DNA from: Lysobacter sp. MMG2
Lineage (GTDB): Bacteria; Pseudomonadota; Gammaproteobacteria; Xanthomonadales; Xanthomonadaceae
Reading direction: 5' to 3'
Assembly: GCF_016735495.2 (NCBI RefSeq)
Contig: NZ_JAERQY020000004.1
Location: forward strand, 310,001 to 374,000
DNA: 64,000 nucleotides
The translations under genes and the position numbers were made by a program. Of the stretch, positions 16,939 through 27,509 are shown in pieces. The notes below the pieces were generated by a model that saw nothing but the letters and a program-made list of their open reading frames with translations, made no database searches and had not been told where the DNA came from. How positions within the stretch are numbered: position 1 is the first letter of the stretch; every line of letters starts with the position of its first letter.

Positions 16939-17748
16939 TCAGCGCACCGCCCGATCGACCCGTCCGGTGGCGGCGCCGTCCATCTGCGGCGGTACGAAGT
17001 CCACCGGCACACGCACCAGTGCGCCCTCCGGTTGGCGTTCGGACTGGATGCGCCAGCCCCAGGCGACATTGATCGCCGACTGGTCCAGCAGCGGATAGCC
17101 CGAGGATTCGCTCAGGCGCACCGCGCGCACTTCACCGCAGGGATTGACCAGCAGGCGCAGTTCCACGCGACCGCCTTCGCCATGCCGCGCCAGCGAGGCC
17201 GGATAGCGCGGTGGCGCCATGTCCTTCGGCGCGGGCGTGCAGGCCTCGTGTTCGATGAGCTTGCGCCAGGCGAGATAGCCGGGGCTTTCGGTGTCGGTGG
17301 ACGGCTCCGGCGGGGACATCGCGGCGGTTTGCGCCTGCAAGGCCTTGCAGGCGGCGTTGGCGGCCGGGCAATGGACGCGCGCGATGATGCGGTAGCGGTC
17401 CATGTCGGAACGATCGATCACCTGCACCGCGCTGTCGGGCCACCGGCCCTGCTGTGGTGCGACGAAGGTCCATTGGCCCGTGGCGTCGCCGCGGTCGATC
17501 GCGAAGCTGGTCAGGTCCGGGCGGAAGGCGAAATAGCCGGCGTCCGGCAGCGCCTCCAGTTCCTTCGGGTCCATCGTTCCGCTGGTGCGGTACCAGGAGA
17601 GCAGCTGCTCGCGGTACAGGTGCGACACGGTGTCGTGGGTGTCGATGACGGTCTCGACCTGCAGCCAGTCGCTGCCGGAGCGGGGTGCGCAGATGGCCTG
17701 CGAGGACGCCAAGGCGATCGCGAGGGTCATCAACAGTCGAGCGGTCAT
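16939..17748 (-). CDS. TonB C-terminal-domain periplasmic protein
   Basis: 269 residues from ATG 17748 (GGAG about 6 bases upstream). A signal peptide (LLMTLAIALASSQAICA) is followed by a poorly conserved domain of about 160 residues (SDWLQVETVIDTHDTV, YRIIARVHCPAANAACKAL). The C-terminal TonB-like domain is PRYPASLARHGEGGRVELRL, VNPCGEVRAVRLSESSGYPL, LDQSAINVAWGWRI. Unlike true TonB it has a cleavable signal rather than an anchor plus Pro-rich linker, so it is a TonB-like energy-transducer homologue of unknown target. It converges with the unknown pair. Confidence 0.75.
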   Translation of the reverse strand: MTARLLMTLAIALASSQAICAPRSGSDWLQVETVIDTHDTVSHLYREQLLSWYRTSGTMDPKELEALPDAGYFAFRPDLTSFAIDRGDATGQWTFVAPQQGRWPDSAVQVIDRSDMDRYRIIARVHCPAANAACKALQAQTAAMSPPEPSTDTESPGYLAWRKLIEHEACTPAPKDMAPPRYPASLARHGEGGRVELRLLVNPCGEVRAVRLSESSGYPLLDQSAINVAWGWRIQSERQPEGALVRVPVDFVPPQMDGAATGRVDRAVR

Positions 17749-17839
17749 GCGGGCTCCGAACCGGTGCGGGGACGCAGGCATTCTTGCAGGAAGTCCTGCC
17801 GCAGAAAAAGAAACCGCGGCCTGGGCCGCGGTTGTCAGG

Positions 17840-19207
17840 TCACACGATCGAGAGCGCCTTTTCCTTCTGTTCCTTCAGGCGTTTCTCGAGGTAGTGGATG
17901 TTCATGCCGCCCTGCTGGAAGCCGGCGTCGGACATGATCCGCTGCTGCAGCGGGATGTTGGTCTTGATGCCGTCCACGACCATCTCGGAGAGCGCCACGC
18001 GCATGCGTGCGATCGCGGTTTCGCGATCGGGGCCGTGCACGATCAGCTTGCCGATCATCGAGTCGTAGTTCGGCGGCACGCGATAGCCTTCGTAGATGTG
18101 GCTGTCCACGCGTACGCCCGGGCCGCCCGGTGCGTGGAAATGCTGGATCAGTCCGGGGAACGGCATGAACGTGTCCGGGTCTTCGGCATTGATGCGGCAC
18201 TCGATCGCATGGCCTTCCAGCACGATGTCGCTCTGCTTGATCGACAGCTTGTGGCCGGCGGCGATGTTGAGCTGCTCGCGCACCAGGTCGATGCCGGTGA
18301 CCATCTCGGTGACCGGATGCTCCACCTGGATGCGGGTGTTCATCTCGATGAAGTAGAAGCGGCCGTTCTCGTAGAGGAACTCGAACGTGCCGGCGCCGCG
18401 GTAGCCGATGCGCAGGCAGGCTTCCACGCAGACCTTGCCGATTTCCGCGCGCTGCTCGGGCGTGATGCCCGGTGCCGGCGCTTCCTCGACGACCTTCTGG
18501 TGGCGGCGCTGCATCGAGCAGTCGCGCTCGCCCAGGTGGATCGCGTTGCCCTGGCCGTCGGCGAGGACCTGGATTTCCACGTGGCGCGGGTTCTCCAGGA
18601 ACTTCTCCATGTAGACCATGTCGTTGCCGAACGCGGCCTTGGCTTCGGACTTGGTGGTCTGGATCGCGGTGACCAGATGCGCCTCGGTGTGCACCACGCG
18701 CATGCCGCGACCGCCGCCGCCGCCGGCGGCCTTGACGATGATCGGGTAGCCGATCTCGCGCGCGATCTTGACGTTGGTCGCCGCGTCGTCGCCGAGCGGA
18801 CCGCCGCTGCCGGGCACGCAGGGAACGCCGGCGGACTTCATCGCGCGGATGGCTTCGACCTTGTCGCCCATCAGGCGGATCGTGTCGGCCTTGGGCCCGA
18901 TGAAGATGAAGCCGGACTGCTCCACGCGCTCGGCGAAGTCGGCGTTCTCCGACAGGAAGCCGTAGCCCGGGTGGATCGCCTGGGCGTCGGTGACCTCGGC
19001 GGCGGCGATGATCTGCGCCATGTTGAGGTAGCTGTCGGTGGACGGCGCCGGGCCGATGCAGACCGACTCGTCGGCCATCGCGACGTGTTTGAGATTGCGG
19101 TCGACGGTGGAGTGCACCGCGACCGTACGGATGCCCAGCGCGTGGCACGCGCGCAGGATGCGCAGCGCGATCTCACCGCGGTTGGCGATTACAACTTTGT
19201 CGAGCAT
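17840..19207 (-). CDS. accC: Acetyl-CoA carboxylase, biotin carboxylase subunit
   Basis: 455 residues. It carboxylates biotin on AccB with ATP and bicarbonate, the first half of malonyl-CoA formation for fatty acid synthesis. It starts [20 protein letters not shown]. It has the ATP-grasp glycine loop [56 protein letters not shown], and the active-site [20 protein letters not shown] block. The C-terminus fits the family. It lies 70 bases after accB in the normal accB-accC order. Confidence 0.97.
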   Translation of the reverse strand: MLDKVVIANRGEIALRILRACHALGIRTVAVHSTVDRNLKHVAMADESVCIGPAPSTDSYLNMAQIIAAAEVTDAQAIHPGYGFLSENADFAERVEQSGFIFIGPKADTIRLMGDKVEAIRAMKSAGVPCVPGSGGPLGDDAATNVKIAREIGYPIIVKAAGGGGGRGMRVVHTEAHLVTAIQTTKSEAKAAFGNDMVYMEKFLENPRHVEIQVLADGQGNAIHLGERDCSMQRRHQKVVEEAPAPGITPEQRAEIGKVCVEACLRIGYRGAGTFEFLYENGRFYFIEMNTRIQVEHPVTEMVTGIDLVREQLNIAAGHKLSIKQSDIVLEGHAIECRINAEDPDTFMPFPGLIQHFHAPGGPGVRVDSHIYEGYRVPPNYDSMIGKLIVHGPDRETAIARMRVALSEMVVDGIKTNIPLQQRIMSDAGFQQGGMNIHYLEKRLKEQKEKALSIV

Positions 19208-19277
19208 GTGGCTGTTCTCGAAAGCAGGGACGAAGAAAGCGGGAGCGCGGCGGCAGCACCGGCCGCGCCCGGCGCGC

Positions 19278-19751
19278 TTACCCGATGACGAACAGCGGCT
19301 GGTCGAACTCGATCGGCTGGCCGTTCTCGACCATCATCTTGAGCACGGTGCCGGCGACGTCGGCTTCGATGGGGTTGAACATCTTCATCGCTTCGATGAT
19401 CCCCAGCGTGTCGCCGGCCTTGACCGCCTGGCCGATGCTGACGAACGCCGGCTTGTCCGGCGACGGCGAGGCGTAGAAGGTGCCGACCATCGGCGCGCGC
19501 ACGATGTGCCCGGCGGGCAGGTCGGCGGCGGGCTTGGGCGTGCCGCCGCTGGCGGCTTCGGTGGGGCCGTGCATCGGCATCACCGGCTGCGGCGCGACCG
19601 GCGCGGCGTGCATCACCGGCGCAGCCGCGACGGCGACGCCCTTCGGCGTGCGGGCCAGGCGGACCGACTCCTCGCCTTCCTTGATCTCGATCTCGGCAAG
19701 GTTGGATTCTTCGAGCAGGTCGATCAGCTTCTTGATTTTGCGCAGGTCCAT
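19278..19751 (-). CDS. accB: Acetyl-CoA carboxylase biotin carboxyl carrier protein
   Basis: 157 residues, normal for BCCP. The N-terminus [20 protein letters not shown] is followed by a flexible Ala/Pro/Met-rich linker (about residues 40-80) and a C-terminal biotinyl domain with [20 protein letters not shown]. The biotin-accepting lysine is about position 123 in [12 protein letters not shown]. It shuttles the carboxyl group between AccC and the AccAD transferase. The start is supported by GAGG 6 bases before ATG. It heads the accBC operon behind a family D repeat array. Confidence 0.97.
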   Translation of the reverse strand: MDLRKIKKLIDLLEESNLAEIEIKEGEESVRLARTPKGVAVAAAPVMHAAPVAPQPVMPMHGPTEAASGGTPKPAADLPAGHIVRAPMVGTFYASPSPDKPAFVSIGQAVKAGDTLGIIEAMKMFNPIEADVAGTVLKMMVENGQPIEFDQPLFVIG

Positions 19752-19766
19752 GGTGGGCCTCGGTTG

Positions 19767-19855
19767 TGCGGGATTGGGGATTCGAGATTCGGGATTGGAT
19801 GAGATCGGGGAGCCGCTTTCGCGAATCCCTAATCCCCAATCCCCAATCCCGGCCG
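19767..19855. repeat. GGGATTC-type repeats, family D, in inverted halves
   Basis: Left part GGGATTGGGGATTCGAGATT..., right part ...CCCTAATCCCCAATCCCCAA; the two halves are complementary and can form a long imperfect hairpin. It lies between aroQ (overlapping its 3' end) and accB and may end the aroQ transcript. Confidence 0.7.
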
Positions 19856-20287
19856 TAGATGCGCCAGGGCGGCATCGAGGGCGTAGCGGTAGCTGTCCGC
19901 GCCGAAACCGCAGACCACGCCCACCGCCAGATCGCTGAAGTAGCTGGTGTGGCGGAAGGGTTCGCGGCGGTGCGGGTTGGACAGGTGGACTTCGATGAAC
20001 GGCAGGGCCACCGCCGCCAGCGCGTCGCGGATGGCGACGCTGGTGTGGGTGAAAGCGGCCGGGTTGATCAGGATGAAGGCGGTGCCGTCGCTGCGGGCGG
20101 CCTGGACGCGGTCCACCAGCACATGCTCGGCGTTGGTCTGCAGGGTTTCGACGGCGTGGTCGGCGGCCTCGGCGCGGGCGCGCAGGTCGGCGTCGATGTC
20201 CGCCAGCGTCGTGCGGCCGTAGACCTCCGGCTCGCGGGTGCCGAGCAGGTTGAGGTTGGGGCCGTGCAGGACCAGCAGTTTCGCCAT
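19829..20287 (-). CDS. aroQ: Type II 3-dehydroquinate dehydratase
   Basis: 152 residues from ATG 20287; a longer start would add ten residues with no homology. It converts 3-dehydroquinate to 3-dehydroshikimate in the shikimate pathway. Motifs: [20 protein letters not shown] with the catalytic Tyr in the following [42 protein letters not shown], and [17 protein letters not shown]. The 3' end runs into the family D repeat, which contributes the last residues (GLGIGD). It precedes accB on the same strand; aroQ-accB-accC is a common proteobacterial order. Confidence 0.96.
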   Translation of the reverse strand: MAKLLVLHGPNLNLLGTREPEVYGRTTLADIDADLRARAEAADHAVETLQTNAEHVLVDRVQAARSDGTAFILINPAAFTHTSVAIRDALAAVALPFIEVHLSNPHRREPFRHTSYFSDLAVGVVCGFGADSYRYALDAALAHLRPGLGIGD

Positions 20288-20417
20288 CGGGACCGGATTT
20301 TTCGCGTTGAACAAAGCCGAAGGGCGGCAGTGTGCGCCATGCCTTTCAGGGTGTCCAGACGTTCGCCGCCGTATCGACGAAGTTCCCGGAAGTTAATCAG
20401 TTGTTTGAGTGGTCGCT

Positions 20418-21014
20418 CTAATCTGCGACCCAGTTGTCGATTTCGCCGTGCTGGAACGGGCCGATTTTCTGCCTGATCAGGCGTCCGTCGGCCGAAATCA
20501 GCGCGGTATAGGGCAGCACGCCCTTGGGGTTGCCCAGCTGCACCCCGGCATCGCGCGGGCCGGCCTCGTCGAGCAGGATCGGGTAGCGCACCGGGATCCG
20601 CTGCAGGAAGGCCTGCACGGCCGCCTTGTCATCCAGCGCGATGCCGACCACTTGCATGCCGTTCGCGCCCTGGGCGGCGGCGAAGCGGTCCAGCTCCGGC
20701 ATTTCCTCGATGCACGGGCCGCACCAGCTGGCCCACAGGTTGATCAGCACCGGTTTGCCGGCGTACGCGGCGGGAAGCTCGACATTCGCGCCATCCAGCG
20801 CGGGCAGGCGGATGGAGGGGATGACCTCACCGCGGCGCGCGACCGGAAGGTCCGCCGGCGGTTTGGGTGCGCTGGCTTCCATCGCCGATTGCAGCGCGCG
20901 CTGGCCCACTTCGGTGCGCAGCAGCGGGCCCGGGCCGTTCACCACCAGTCCGGCCACGACGCCGAGCGCACCGGCGATGACGGCGACGAGCAGGACCTTG
21001 CCCGTCGACCCCAT
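20418..21014 (-). CDS. TlpA-family thiol:disulfide oxidoreductase
   Basis: 198 residues. One N-terminal membrane helix (VLLVAVIAGALGVVAGLVV) places a thioredoxin-like domain in the periplasm. The active site WASWCGPC is about residue 95, preceded by IRLPALDGANVELPAAYAGK and followed by MQVVGIALDDKAAVQAFLQR. The cis-Pro lies in GVLPYTALI. Probable reductase in cytochrome c maturation or repair of periplasmic proteins, fed by the DsbD encoded immediately upstream (the ATG overlaps the dsbD TGA by one base). Confidence 0.9.
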   Translation of the reverse strand: MGSTGKVLLVAVIAGALGVVAGLVVNGPGPLLRTEVGQRALQSAMEASAPKPPADLPVARRGEVIPSIRLPALDGANVELPAAYAGKPVLINLWASWCGPCIEEMPELDRFAAAQGANGMQVVGIALDDKAAVQAFLQRIPVRYPILLDEAGPRDAGVQLGNPKGVLPYTALISADGRLIRQKIGPFQHGEIDNWVAD

Positions 21015-23410
21015 CAGCGCTTCACCCGGCCCGCGCGTTCGACGAAGTTCTCCGCATCCTCGAAGCCGAACAGGCGCAGCTCGCGGTGCTCGACGCCGTC
21101 GGCGTAATAGAGCGTGGCCGGCGGGCCGATGATGCCCAGGTGCTTCATCAGCGCCTGGTCGGTGTCGTCGTTGGCGGTCACGTCGGCCTTGAGCAGGACG
21201 AAGCCGTCGAGCGCCTTGTGCACGGCCGGTTCGGGGAAGGTGTACTTCTCCATTTCCTTGCAGGCCACGCACCAGTCGGCATAGAAGTCGAGCATCACCG
21301 GCTTGCCGGCGGCCTTGGCGGCGGCGACTTCGCGATCGAGATCGGCCAGCGACTTGATCTTGCGGAACGGCAGCTCGGCTTCCTGCACGCCACCGCTGCG
21401 CAGGCCGGCCAGCGGCTGCAGCGGATCGCGGCTGCCGGCCATCGCGCCCACCAGCTGCGCCGCGCCGAACAGGCCCAGGATCAGCACCGAGGTCCAGCCC
21501 AGGATGCGCGCGCCGTCGTGGCGCAGCGCACGCAGGCCGATCGCCACCGCCGCGGCGGCAGCGAGCAGCAGCACGCCCCACAACGCCAGCGTCGCCGGCC
21601 CCGGCAGGATGCGCGAGACCATCCACACCGCCAGCCCCAGGAAGATGAGGCCGAACACGCGCTGCACCGTGACCATCCACGGCCCGCTGGTCGGCAGCCC
21701 CTTGCCGGCGGCCACGCCGAAGGCGAGCAGCGGCACGCCCATGCCCATGCCGAGCAGGAACAGCGCCGCGCCGCCGAAGGTCGGGTCCTGGGTCTGGCCG
21801 ATGTAGAGCACGGCGGCCGCCAGCGGCGGCGCCACGCAGGGGCCGACGATCAGCGCCGACAGTGCGCCCATCGCCGCCACGCCCAGCATCGAACCGCCGC
21901 GCTGGCGGTCGCTCATCGCGCCGAGCCGGCTGCGCAGGCTGGCCGGCAGTTGCAGCTCGAACAGGCCGAAGCTCGACAGCGCCAGCACGACGAACAGCGC
22001 GGCGAAGGCGACGATCACCCACGGCGTCTGGAAGGCCACCTGCAGGTTCGCGCCCACCAGCCCGGCGACGATGCCCGCCGCGGTGAACACCAGTGCATTG
22101 GCCAGCACGTAGACGAAGGACAGCGAGAACGCGCGGCGCGCACCGAGGTTCGGGCCCTGGCCGGCGATCAGCCCGGACAGGATCGGAATCATCGGCAGCA
22201 CGCAGGGCGTGAACGACAGGCCCAGGCCCAGTGCGAAGAAGGTCAGCAGCGCGACCCAGCGCCCCTTGCCCGACAGCGCGGCGGCCAGGCGTGTGTCTTC
22301 GGCCTGGCCGGCGGTGTCGGTCGTCGTCGCGACGGGAGCCGACGAAGCGGCGGGCGCTGCGTCCGTGCTCGCATTCGCCGGGCCGGTCGTGGCCAGGGCT
22401 TCGCCGGCGGACGGCGCGGCCGCAATCGGCTGCGATGCAGCGGCGGGTTTGGCGTCGATCGCCATCACTTTGCCGGTCGGCAGCGCAACTTCGACCGTGC
22501 GCGTCATCGGCGGATAGCAGATGCCGTCGGTCTGGCAGCCCTGGAAACCGGCGGTGAGCCGCAGCGTCGTCGCCTCGGTCTTCGTGCGCGCGACCGCCAC
22601 CGGCACGTCGATCTGGTCGAAGAACACCGTGACGTCGCCGAAATGCTCGTCGCGATGCGCCACGCCCTTCGGCCAGCGCGGCGCGCCGAGGGCGAAGCCG
22701 GCCTGCGTCGCGGCAGCGTCGAGCGTCAGCGTGGTCTTGTCGCGATAGAGGTAATAGCCCTTGGCCGGCGTGAAGCGCAGCAGCAGCGTGTTGCCGTCGC
22801 CGGCGATCGCTTCGAAGCCGAACGCCTGTTCCGGCGGCAGAGGCAGGGCGTCGGTGCCGGTGGCGTTGCGGCCCAGCAGGCCGCCGCCGAGCGGCGCGGC
22901 GCCGCCTGCGCCGAAGTTCACCGTAGGACGCGCGCTGTCCTGCGCGGCGGCGTTCGAGGCGGGCAGGGCGACCGTCACGCTGCGCACCTGCGGCGGGTAG
23001 CAGATGCCCGCGTCGGCGCAGCCCTGGTACTTGATCTTCAGCGTGACCTGGCCGGCGTTCGCCTGGCCCGGCAGCACGGCGGTGAGCGCCTGCCGGTAGG
23101 TCTCGACCTTGCCGAAGAACTCGTCCTCGTGCGCATCGCCCTTGGGCAGCTGCAGCGGCTGCGCGGCGAAGGCCGCGTCGGCCTGCACGGCGATGCGGTG
23201 CTTGTAGAGGTAGTAGCCGTCGGCGATGCGCCAGCGGATCTCGATCCGGTCCGGCGTCGGCGCTTCGGCGCGCAGTGCGAAGGCGTCGTCGACCGGGAGC
23301 AGGTCGTCCGGGTCGATCGCGGCCTGCGCGGCGGGGGCGCCGATCGCCAGTGCGAGGGGAAGCAGGAAGGAGAGCAGTCGCGCGGCGCGCGTTCGGATCG
23401 GATCAGTCAT
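21014..23410 (-). CDS. dsbD: Thiol:disulfide interchange protein DsbD with duplicated N-terminal domain
   Basis: 798 residues, longer than the about 565 of E. coli DsbD. A signal peptide is followed by two tandem N-terminal alpha-type domains, each with a GYYLY strand, a DEFFG or DEHFG turn and an essential-looking pair of cysteines (CADAGICYPP, then CQTDGICYPP). A Pro/Ala linker leads to the eight-helix beta domain with FTPCVLPMIPILSG and VGPCVAPPL. The C-terminal thioredoxin-like domain has FYADWCVACKEMEKYTF. It passes electrons from cytoplasmic thioredoxin to periplasmic partners such as the TlpA protein next door. The start overlaps the cutA end by 8 bases. Confidence 0.95.
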   Translation of the reverse strand: MTDPIRTRAARLLSFLLPLALAIGAPAAQAAIDPDDLLPVDDAFALRAEAPTPDRIEIRWRIADGYYLYKHRIAVQADAAFAAQPLQLPKGDAHEDEFFGKVETYRQALTAVLPGQANAGQVTLKIKYQGCADAGICYPPQVRSVTVALPASNAAAQDSARPTVNFGAGGAAPLGGGLLGRNATGTDALPLPPEQAFGFEAIAGDGNTLLLRFTPAKGYYLYRDKTTLTLDAAATQAGFALGAPRWPKGVAHRDEHFGDVTVFFDQIDVPVAVARTKTEATTLRLTAGFQGCQTDGICYPPMTRTVEVALPTGKVMAIDAKPAAASQPIAAAPSAGEALATTGPANASTDAAPAASSAPVATTTDTAGQAEDTRLAAALSGKGRWVALLTFFALGLGLSFTPCVLPMIPILSGLIAGQGPNLGARRAFSLSFVYVLANALVFTAAGIVAGLVGANLQVAFQTPWVIVAFAALFVVLALSSFGLFELQLPASLRSRLGAMSDRQRGGSMLGVAAMGALSALIVGPCVAPPLAAAVLYIGQTQDPTFGGAALFLLGMGMGVPLLAFGVAAGKGLPTSGPWMVTVQRVFGLIFLGLAVWMVSRILPGPATLALWGVLLLAAAAAVAIGLRALRHDGARILGWTSVLILGLFGAAQLVGAMAGSRDPLQPLAGLRSGGVQEAELPFRKIKSLADLDREVAAAKAAGKPVMLDFYADWCVACKEMEKYTFPEPAVHKALDGFVLLKADVTANDDTDQALMKHLGIIGPPATLYYADGVEHRELRLFGFEDAENFVERAGRVKR

Positions 23411-23744
23411 CGTCACGGGTCTGTTCGGCCACCCAGTCCAGGTAGGCGGTGAGGCCGCCGACGGCTTCGACCGCCAACGCCTCGGGCAGTTCATAGGGAT
23501 GCAGCGCGTTGAGTCGTTCCACCAGCGCCGCCTCGCGGTCGGCGGTGGTCTTGATCAGCAGCAGCACTTCTTCGCCGCGCTCCACGGCGCCCTGCCAGCG
23601 GTACGTCGAACGCACGCCGGGGAGCACGTTCACGCAGGCGGCCAGGCGCGCCTCGACCAGCGCCGTGGCGAGGGCATCAGCGGTCTGCGCATCGGGGCAG
23701 GTGCTGAGCACCAGCCGCACGGGCGGGGCGGAAGGCGTGGTCAT
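23403..23744 (-). CDS. cutA: Divalent-cation tolerance protein CutA
   Basis: 113 residues, typical CutA trimer subunit. Motifs LVLSTCPDAQTADALATALV, RLAACVNVLPGVRSTYRWQG, GEEVLLLIKTTADREAALVE, LHPYELPEALAVEAVGG and LDWV. Implicated in copper tolerance in E. coli, where it also lies beside dsbD; the biochemical role is still debated. It begins the cutA-dsbD-tlpA unit and its 3' end overlaps the dsbD start. Confidence 0.95.
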   Translation of the reverse strand: MTTPSAPPVRLVLSTCPDAQTADALATALVEARLAACVNVLPGVRSTYRWQGAVERGEEVLLLIKTTADREAALVERLNALHPYELPEALAVEAVGGLTAYLDWVAEQTRDDD

Positions 23745-23896
23745 GAGGGGCGCCAGTGTAGGGCCTGCCCCGTGCCGATGCCCGTGCCCAGGCGGCCCAC
23801 AGTGTTGCGATACCCCCGCCCGGCGGACTTGCGCGAGGGGGCCGGCTTTGGCGTAGGCTGCCCGCGCCGGTGCCCCACGCCGGTCGAGGAGGTCCG

Positions 23897-24370
23897 ATGT
23901 CCCACCGCTTCAAGCCTGTGCTGGCGAGGTTCGTGTTCGCCGGGCTGCCGCTGGCGCTGGCCAGCCTGGCCGCCATTGCGCAGACAGGCGATGCCCACGG
24001 CATACGCGTGCGGGCGGCGTGCCTGCAGGCGGCGCCGGCGCCGCGCCTGCTCCTGGACCTGAGCTGCGAGAGCGCAATGGATTGCTGGAGCGACCCGGCC
24101 GACATGGGCGTGATCGATGTCGACACCGGGCAACGTCTGGTCGCATCGGGGCCCAACCTGATCTATGTCGACGCATCCGGCGCCCCGCAGGCCGAGCCGC
24201 CGATGCAGGGCACGATCCGCGCCGTGTGGACGCTCGTGCTGCCCGCTCCGGTGGCGGCCAAGCGGCTCCAGCTGGTGCAGGGGGATGAGACCGCCACGGC
24301 GGCTTTCGCCCCCGCGGCCGACTGCGCCGCGCTGCCGGCCGCGGCCGTCAAACGCCTCGCCGGCGGCTGA
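23897..24370 (+). CDS. Uncharacterised secreted protein
   Basis: 157 residues from ATG 23897, decided by GAGGAGG 5 bases upstream. The signal peptide (FVFAGLPLALASLAAIAQ) would be cleaved after an Ala-rich site. The mature part has four cysteines (AACLQ, LSCESAMDC, ADCAAL) likely to form disulfides, a central LVASGPNLIYVDASG, and no recognised domain. It is divergent from cutA and convergent with the XRE regulator, leaving only 3 bases between stops. Secreted role unknown. Confidence 0.65.
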   Translation: MSHRFKPVLARFVFAGLPLALASLAAIAQTGDAHGIRVRAACLQAAPAPRLLLDLSCESAMDCWSDPADMGVIDVDTGQRLVASGPNLIYVDASGAPQAEPPMQGTIRAVWTLVLPAPVAAKRLQLVQGDETATAAFAPAADCAALPAAAVKRLAGG

Positions 24371-24373
24371 GGC

Positions 24374-24796
24374 TCAACCGCGTACCGCTTTGGCGGACGA
24401 TCGCGCGCGCCCCGTGCGCAGTTCCGCCAGTTGCTCCACGACCTCCACCAGCGGCGCCTTCGAACGCGTAGGTGCGGTGCGGAAGGCCGTCAGCAGGCGC
24501 AGCTCCAGTGGATCCTCCACCAGCACCGCATCGGCGGCGGCGACGGAGTCCAGCGCCGTGTCGGCCGACAGTCCCATGGAGCCGCGGCCCGTCGCCAGCC
24601 ACTCGAACTGGACGCCGGTGACCAGCGCGATCTCGCGCAGATGCGCCACCGAGGGGAATTTCCCCCGCGCGGCCTCCCAGTGCCCCACGGCGCTGCGTTG
24701 CACGCCCACCGCGGCCCCCAGGGCGGCCTGGGACAGTCCGGCGTGGCGGCGGGCGAGTCGGATCCGTTGCTGCGGCGTCACCTTGGATACCTCCAT
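24374..24796 (-). CDS. XRE-family transcriptional regulator
   Basis: 140 residues. The N-terminal Cro/CI helix-turn-helix (QQRIRLARRHAGLSQAALGAA, then VGVQRSAVGHWEAARGKFPS, FEWLATGRGSMG) is typical of phage and phage-like repressors. The C-terminal part (LVEDPLELRLLTAFRTAPTR) may oligomerise. Its ATG overlaps the palindromic operator at 24796-24818, implying autoregulation, and it faces a small plus-strand ORF. This resembles a phage immunity switch; other phage genes are not visible. Confidence 0.85.
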   Translation of the reverse strand: MEVSKVTPQQRIRLARRHAGLSQAALGAAVGVQRSAVGHWEAARGKFPSVAHLREIALVTGVQFEWLATGRGSMGLSADTALDSVAAADAVLVEDPLELRLLTAFRTAPTRSKAPLVEVVEQLAELRTGRARSSAKAVRG

Positions 24797-24818
24797 TCAC
24801 AGAGTGAACAAAATTCAC
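24796..24818. promoter_or_regulatory. Tandem palindromic operator between XRE gene and divergent ORF
   Basis: TTCAC-AGA-GTGAA (24796-24808) and the overlapping GTGAA-CAAAA-TTCAC (24804-24818). Three half-sites alternate in orientation, the arrangement expected for cooperative binding by the adjacent HTH regulator. Inferred from sequence only. Confidence 0.6.
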
Positions 24819-24843
24819 CTGAACCTGTGTCCTGGAGGTAGCC

Positions 24844-25182
24844 ATGCTTCCTGCAGGCGTGAACCGAAAGCTATTTCTGCGGGGGATTCTGGCAAATTCA
24901 CACGCCGTCCGGCTACCGCCTGTCAGCAGCGCCACCGCCCCGTCCCTCTGGCTGGAATGCCACGAACTGCACAACATTCGCGTGCGCCATGACACGGCGC
25001 GGGGTTCGGGGGCGTGCGCAGGGACAGCGCCAGGCCCAGGACGGCAACTCCGACACCAAAGAGCGCGTTCCACGGGACGCGCTCTTTTTTTTACGCACCG
25101 CGCCGTTGCCGCCGGCCGCCCCGTGTTGCGTTTGAAGCCTCTGGGCCGCCTCCGGGCGCGTTTTTCGCCGCGACGCCCTTGA
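24844..25182 (+). CDS. Small orphan ORF divergent from XRE regulator
   Basis: 112 residues from ATG 24844 with an excellent GGAGG 5 bases upstream. The sequence ([40 protein letters not shown]) has no recognised domain and is Arg-rich near its end. The reading frame passes through a strong terminator hairpin at 25058-25092, so the transcript probably ends inside it and the last third may not be made. It may be a phage-derived orphan or a leader whose RNA is the functional product. Its control by the facing regulator is inferred. Confidence 0.3.
   Translation: MLPAGVNRKLFLRGILANSHAVRLPPVSSATAPSLWLECHELHNIRVRHDTARGSGACAGTAPGPGRQLRHQRARSTGRALFFTHRAVAAGRPVLRLKPLGRLRARFSPRRP
25058..25092 (+). terminator. 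Strong intrinsic terminator
   Basis: GAGCGCGT (25061-25068), 8-base loop, ACGCGCTC (25077-25084), then eight T residues; flanking AAA/TTT extends the stem. It ends transcription coming from the XRE-divergent promoter and insulates groES. Confidence 0.9.
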
Positions 25183-25246
25183 AAGCCCTGCCGTGCGCCC
25201 CATCTCCCTCGCATCCCGGTTCGCCGGGTTTTGTTTGCCGCCGGCG

Positions 25247-25276
25247 TTGGCACTCGTCGCCTGCGGCTGCTAAAAT
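25247..25276 (+). promoter_or_regulatory. CIRCE-like dyad overlapping the groES promoter
   Basis: TTGGCACTC-N9-GGCTGCTAA at 25247-25273 matches the CIRCE consensus TTAGCACTC-N9-GAGTGCTAA at 15 of 18 positions with the exact 9-base spacer. This predicts repression by HrcA. The same bases contain a sigma-70-like promoter: -35 TTGGCA (25247-25252), 18 bases, -10 TAAAAT (25271-25276). Confidence 0.75.
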
Positions 25277-25334
25277 TCCGCCACTTTTCCCCTTGTTTCA
25301 ATCACTTACGTATTCCTCGGAGGTTCGCGTCGCC

Positions 25335-25622
25335 ATGAATATCAAGCCGCTCTACGACCGCGTGGTCATCAAGCGCATGGAAGAAGAAAAGATGTCCGCC
25401 GGCGGCATCGTGATTCCGGACTCGGCTACCGAGAAGCCGATCAAGGGCGAAGTCGTCGCCGTGGGCGAGGGCAAGGTGCTCGACAACGGCAGCGTGCGCG
25501 CGCCGAAGGTCAAGGCCGGCGACAAGGTGCTGTTCGGCAAGTACAGCGGCACCGAAGTGAAGCTCGACGGCAACGAGTTCCTGGTGGTGAAGGAAGACGA
25601 CATCTTCGCGATCCTTGGCTGA
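25335..25622 (+). CDS. groES: Co-chaperonin GroES
   Basis: 95 residues. It begins [20 protein letters not shown], followed by the mobile-loop region [20 protein letters not shown], and ends [15 protein letters not shown], all typical of the 10-kDa lid of GroEL. A heptameric ring that caps the folding chamber in the cytoplasm. A ribosome site (CGGAGG) lies about 13 bases upstream. It heads the groESL operon behind a CIRCE-like element, so heat induction is expected. Confidence 0.98.
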   Translation: MNIKPLYDRVVIKRMEEEKMSAGGIVIPDSATEKPIKGEVVAVGEGKVLDNGSVRAPKVKAGDKVLFGKYSGTEVKLDGNEFLVVKEDDIFAILG

Positions 25623-27404
<1,782 letters not shown>

Positions 27405-27434
27405 GTCCGGCTTTCCGCGGCACCTGGCAACACG

Positions 27435-27466
27435 AAGAACCCCGCAGCGATGCGGGGTTCTTTTTT
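27435..27466 (+). terminator. groESL terminator
   Basis: AAGAACCCCGC, loop AGCGAT, GCGGGGTTCTT, then TTTT; an 11-base stem. Confidence 0.92.
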
Positions 27467-27509
27467 GGCCGGCGTGCGGCCGGCGTGCGCGCCCGCTAAG
27501 CTCGCGCGC

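Noticed and set aside
21086..23452. Long plus-strand open frame opposite dsbD
   Set aside because: Composition is Arg/His/Gln-rich and it mirrors dsbD codons; no ribosome site or motif.
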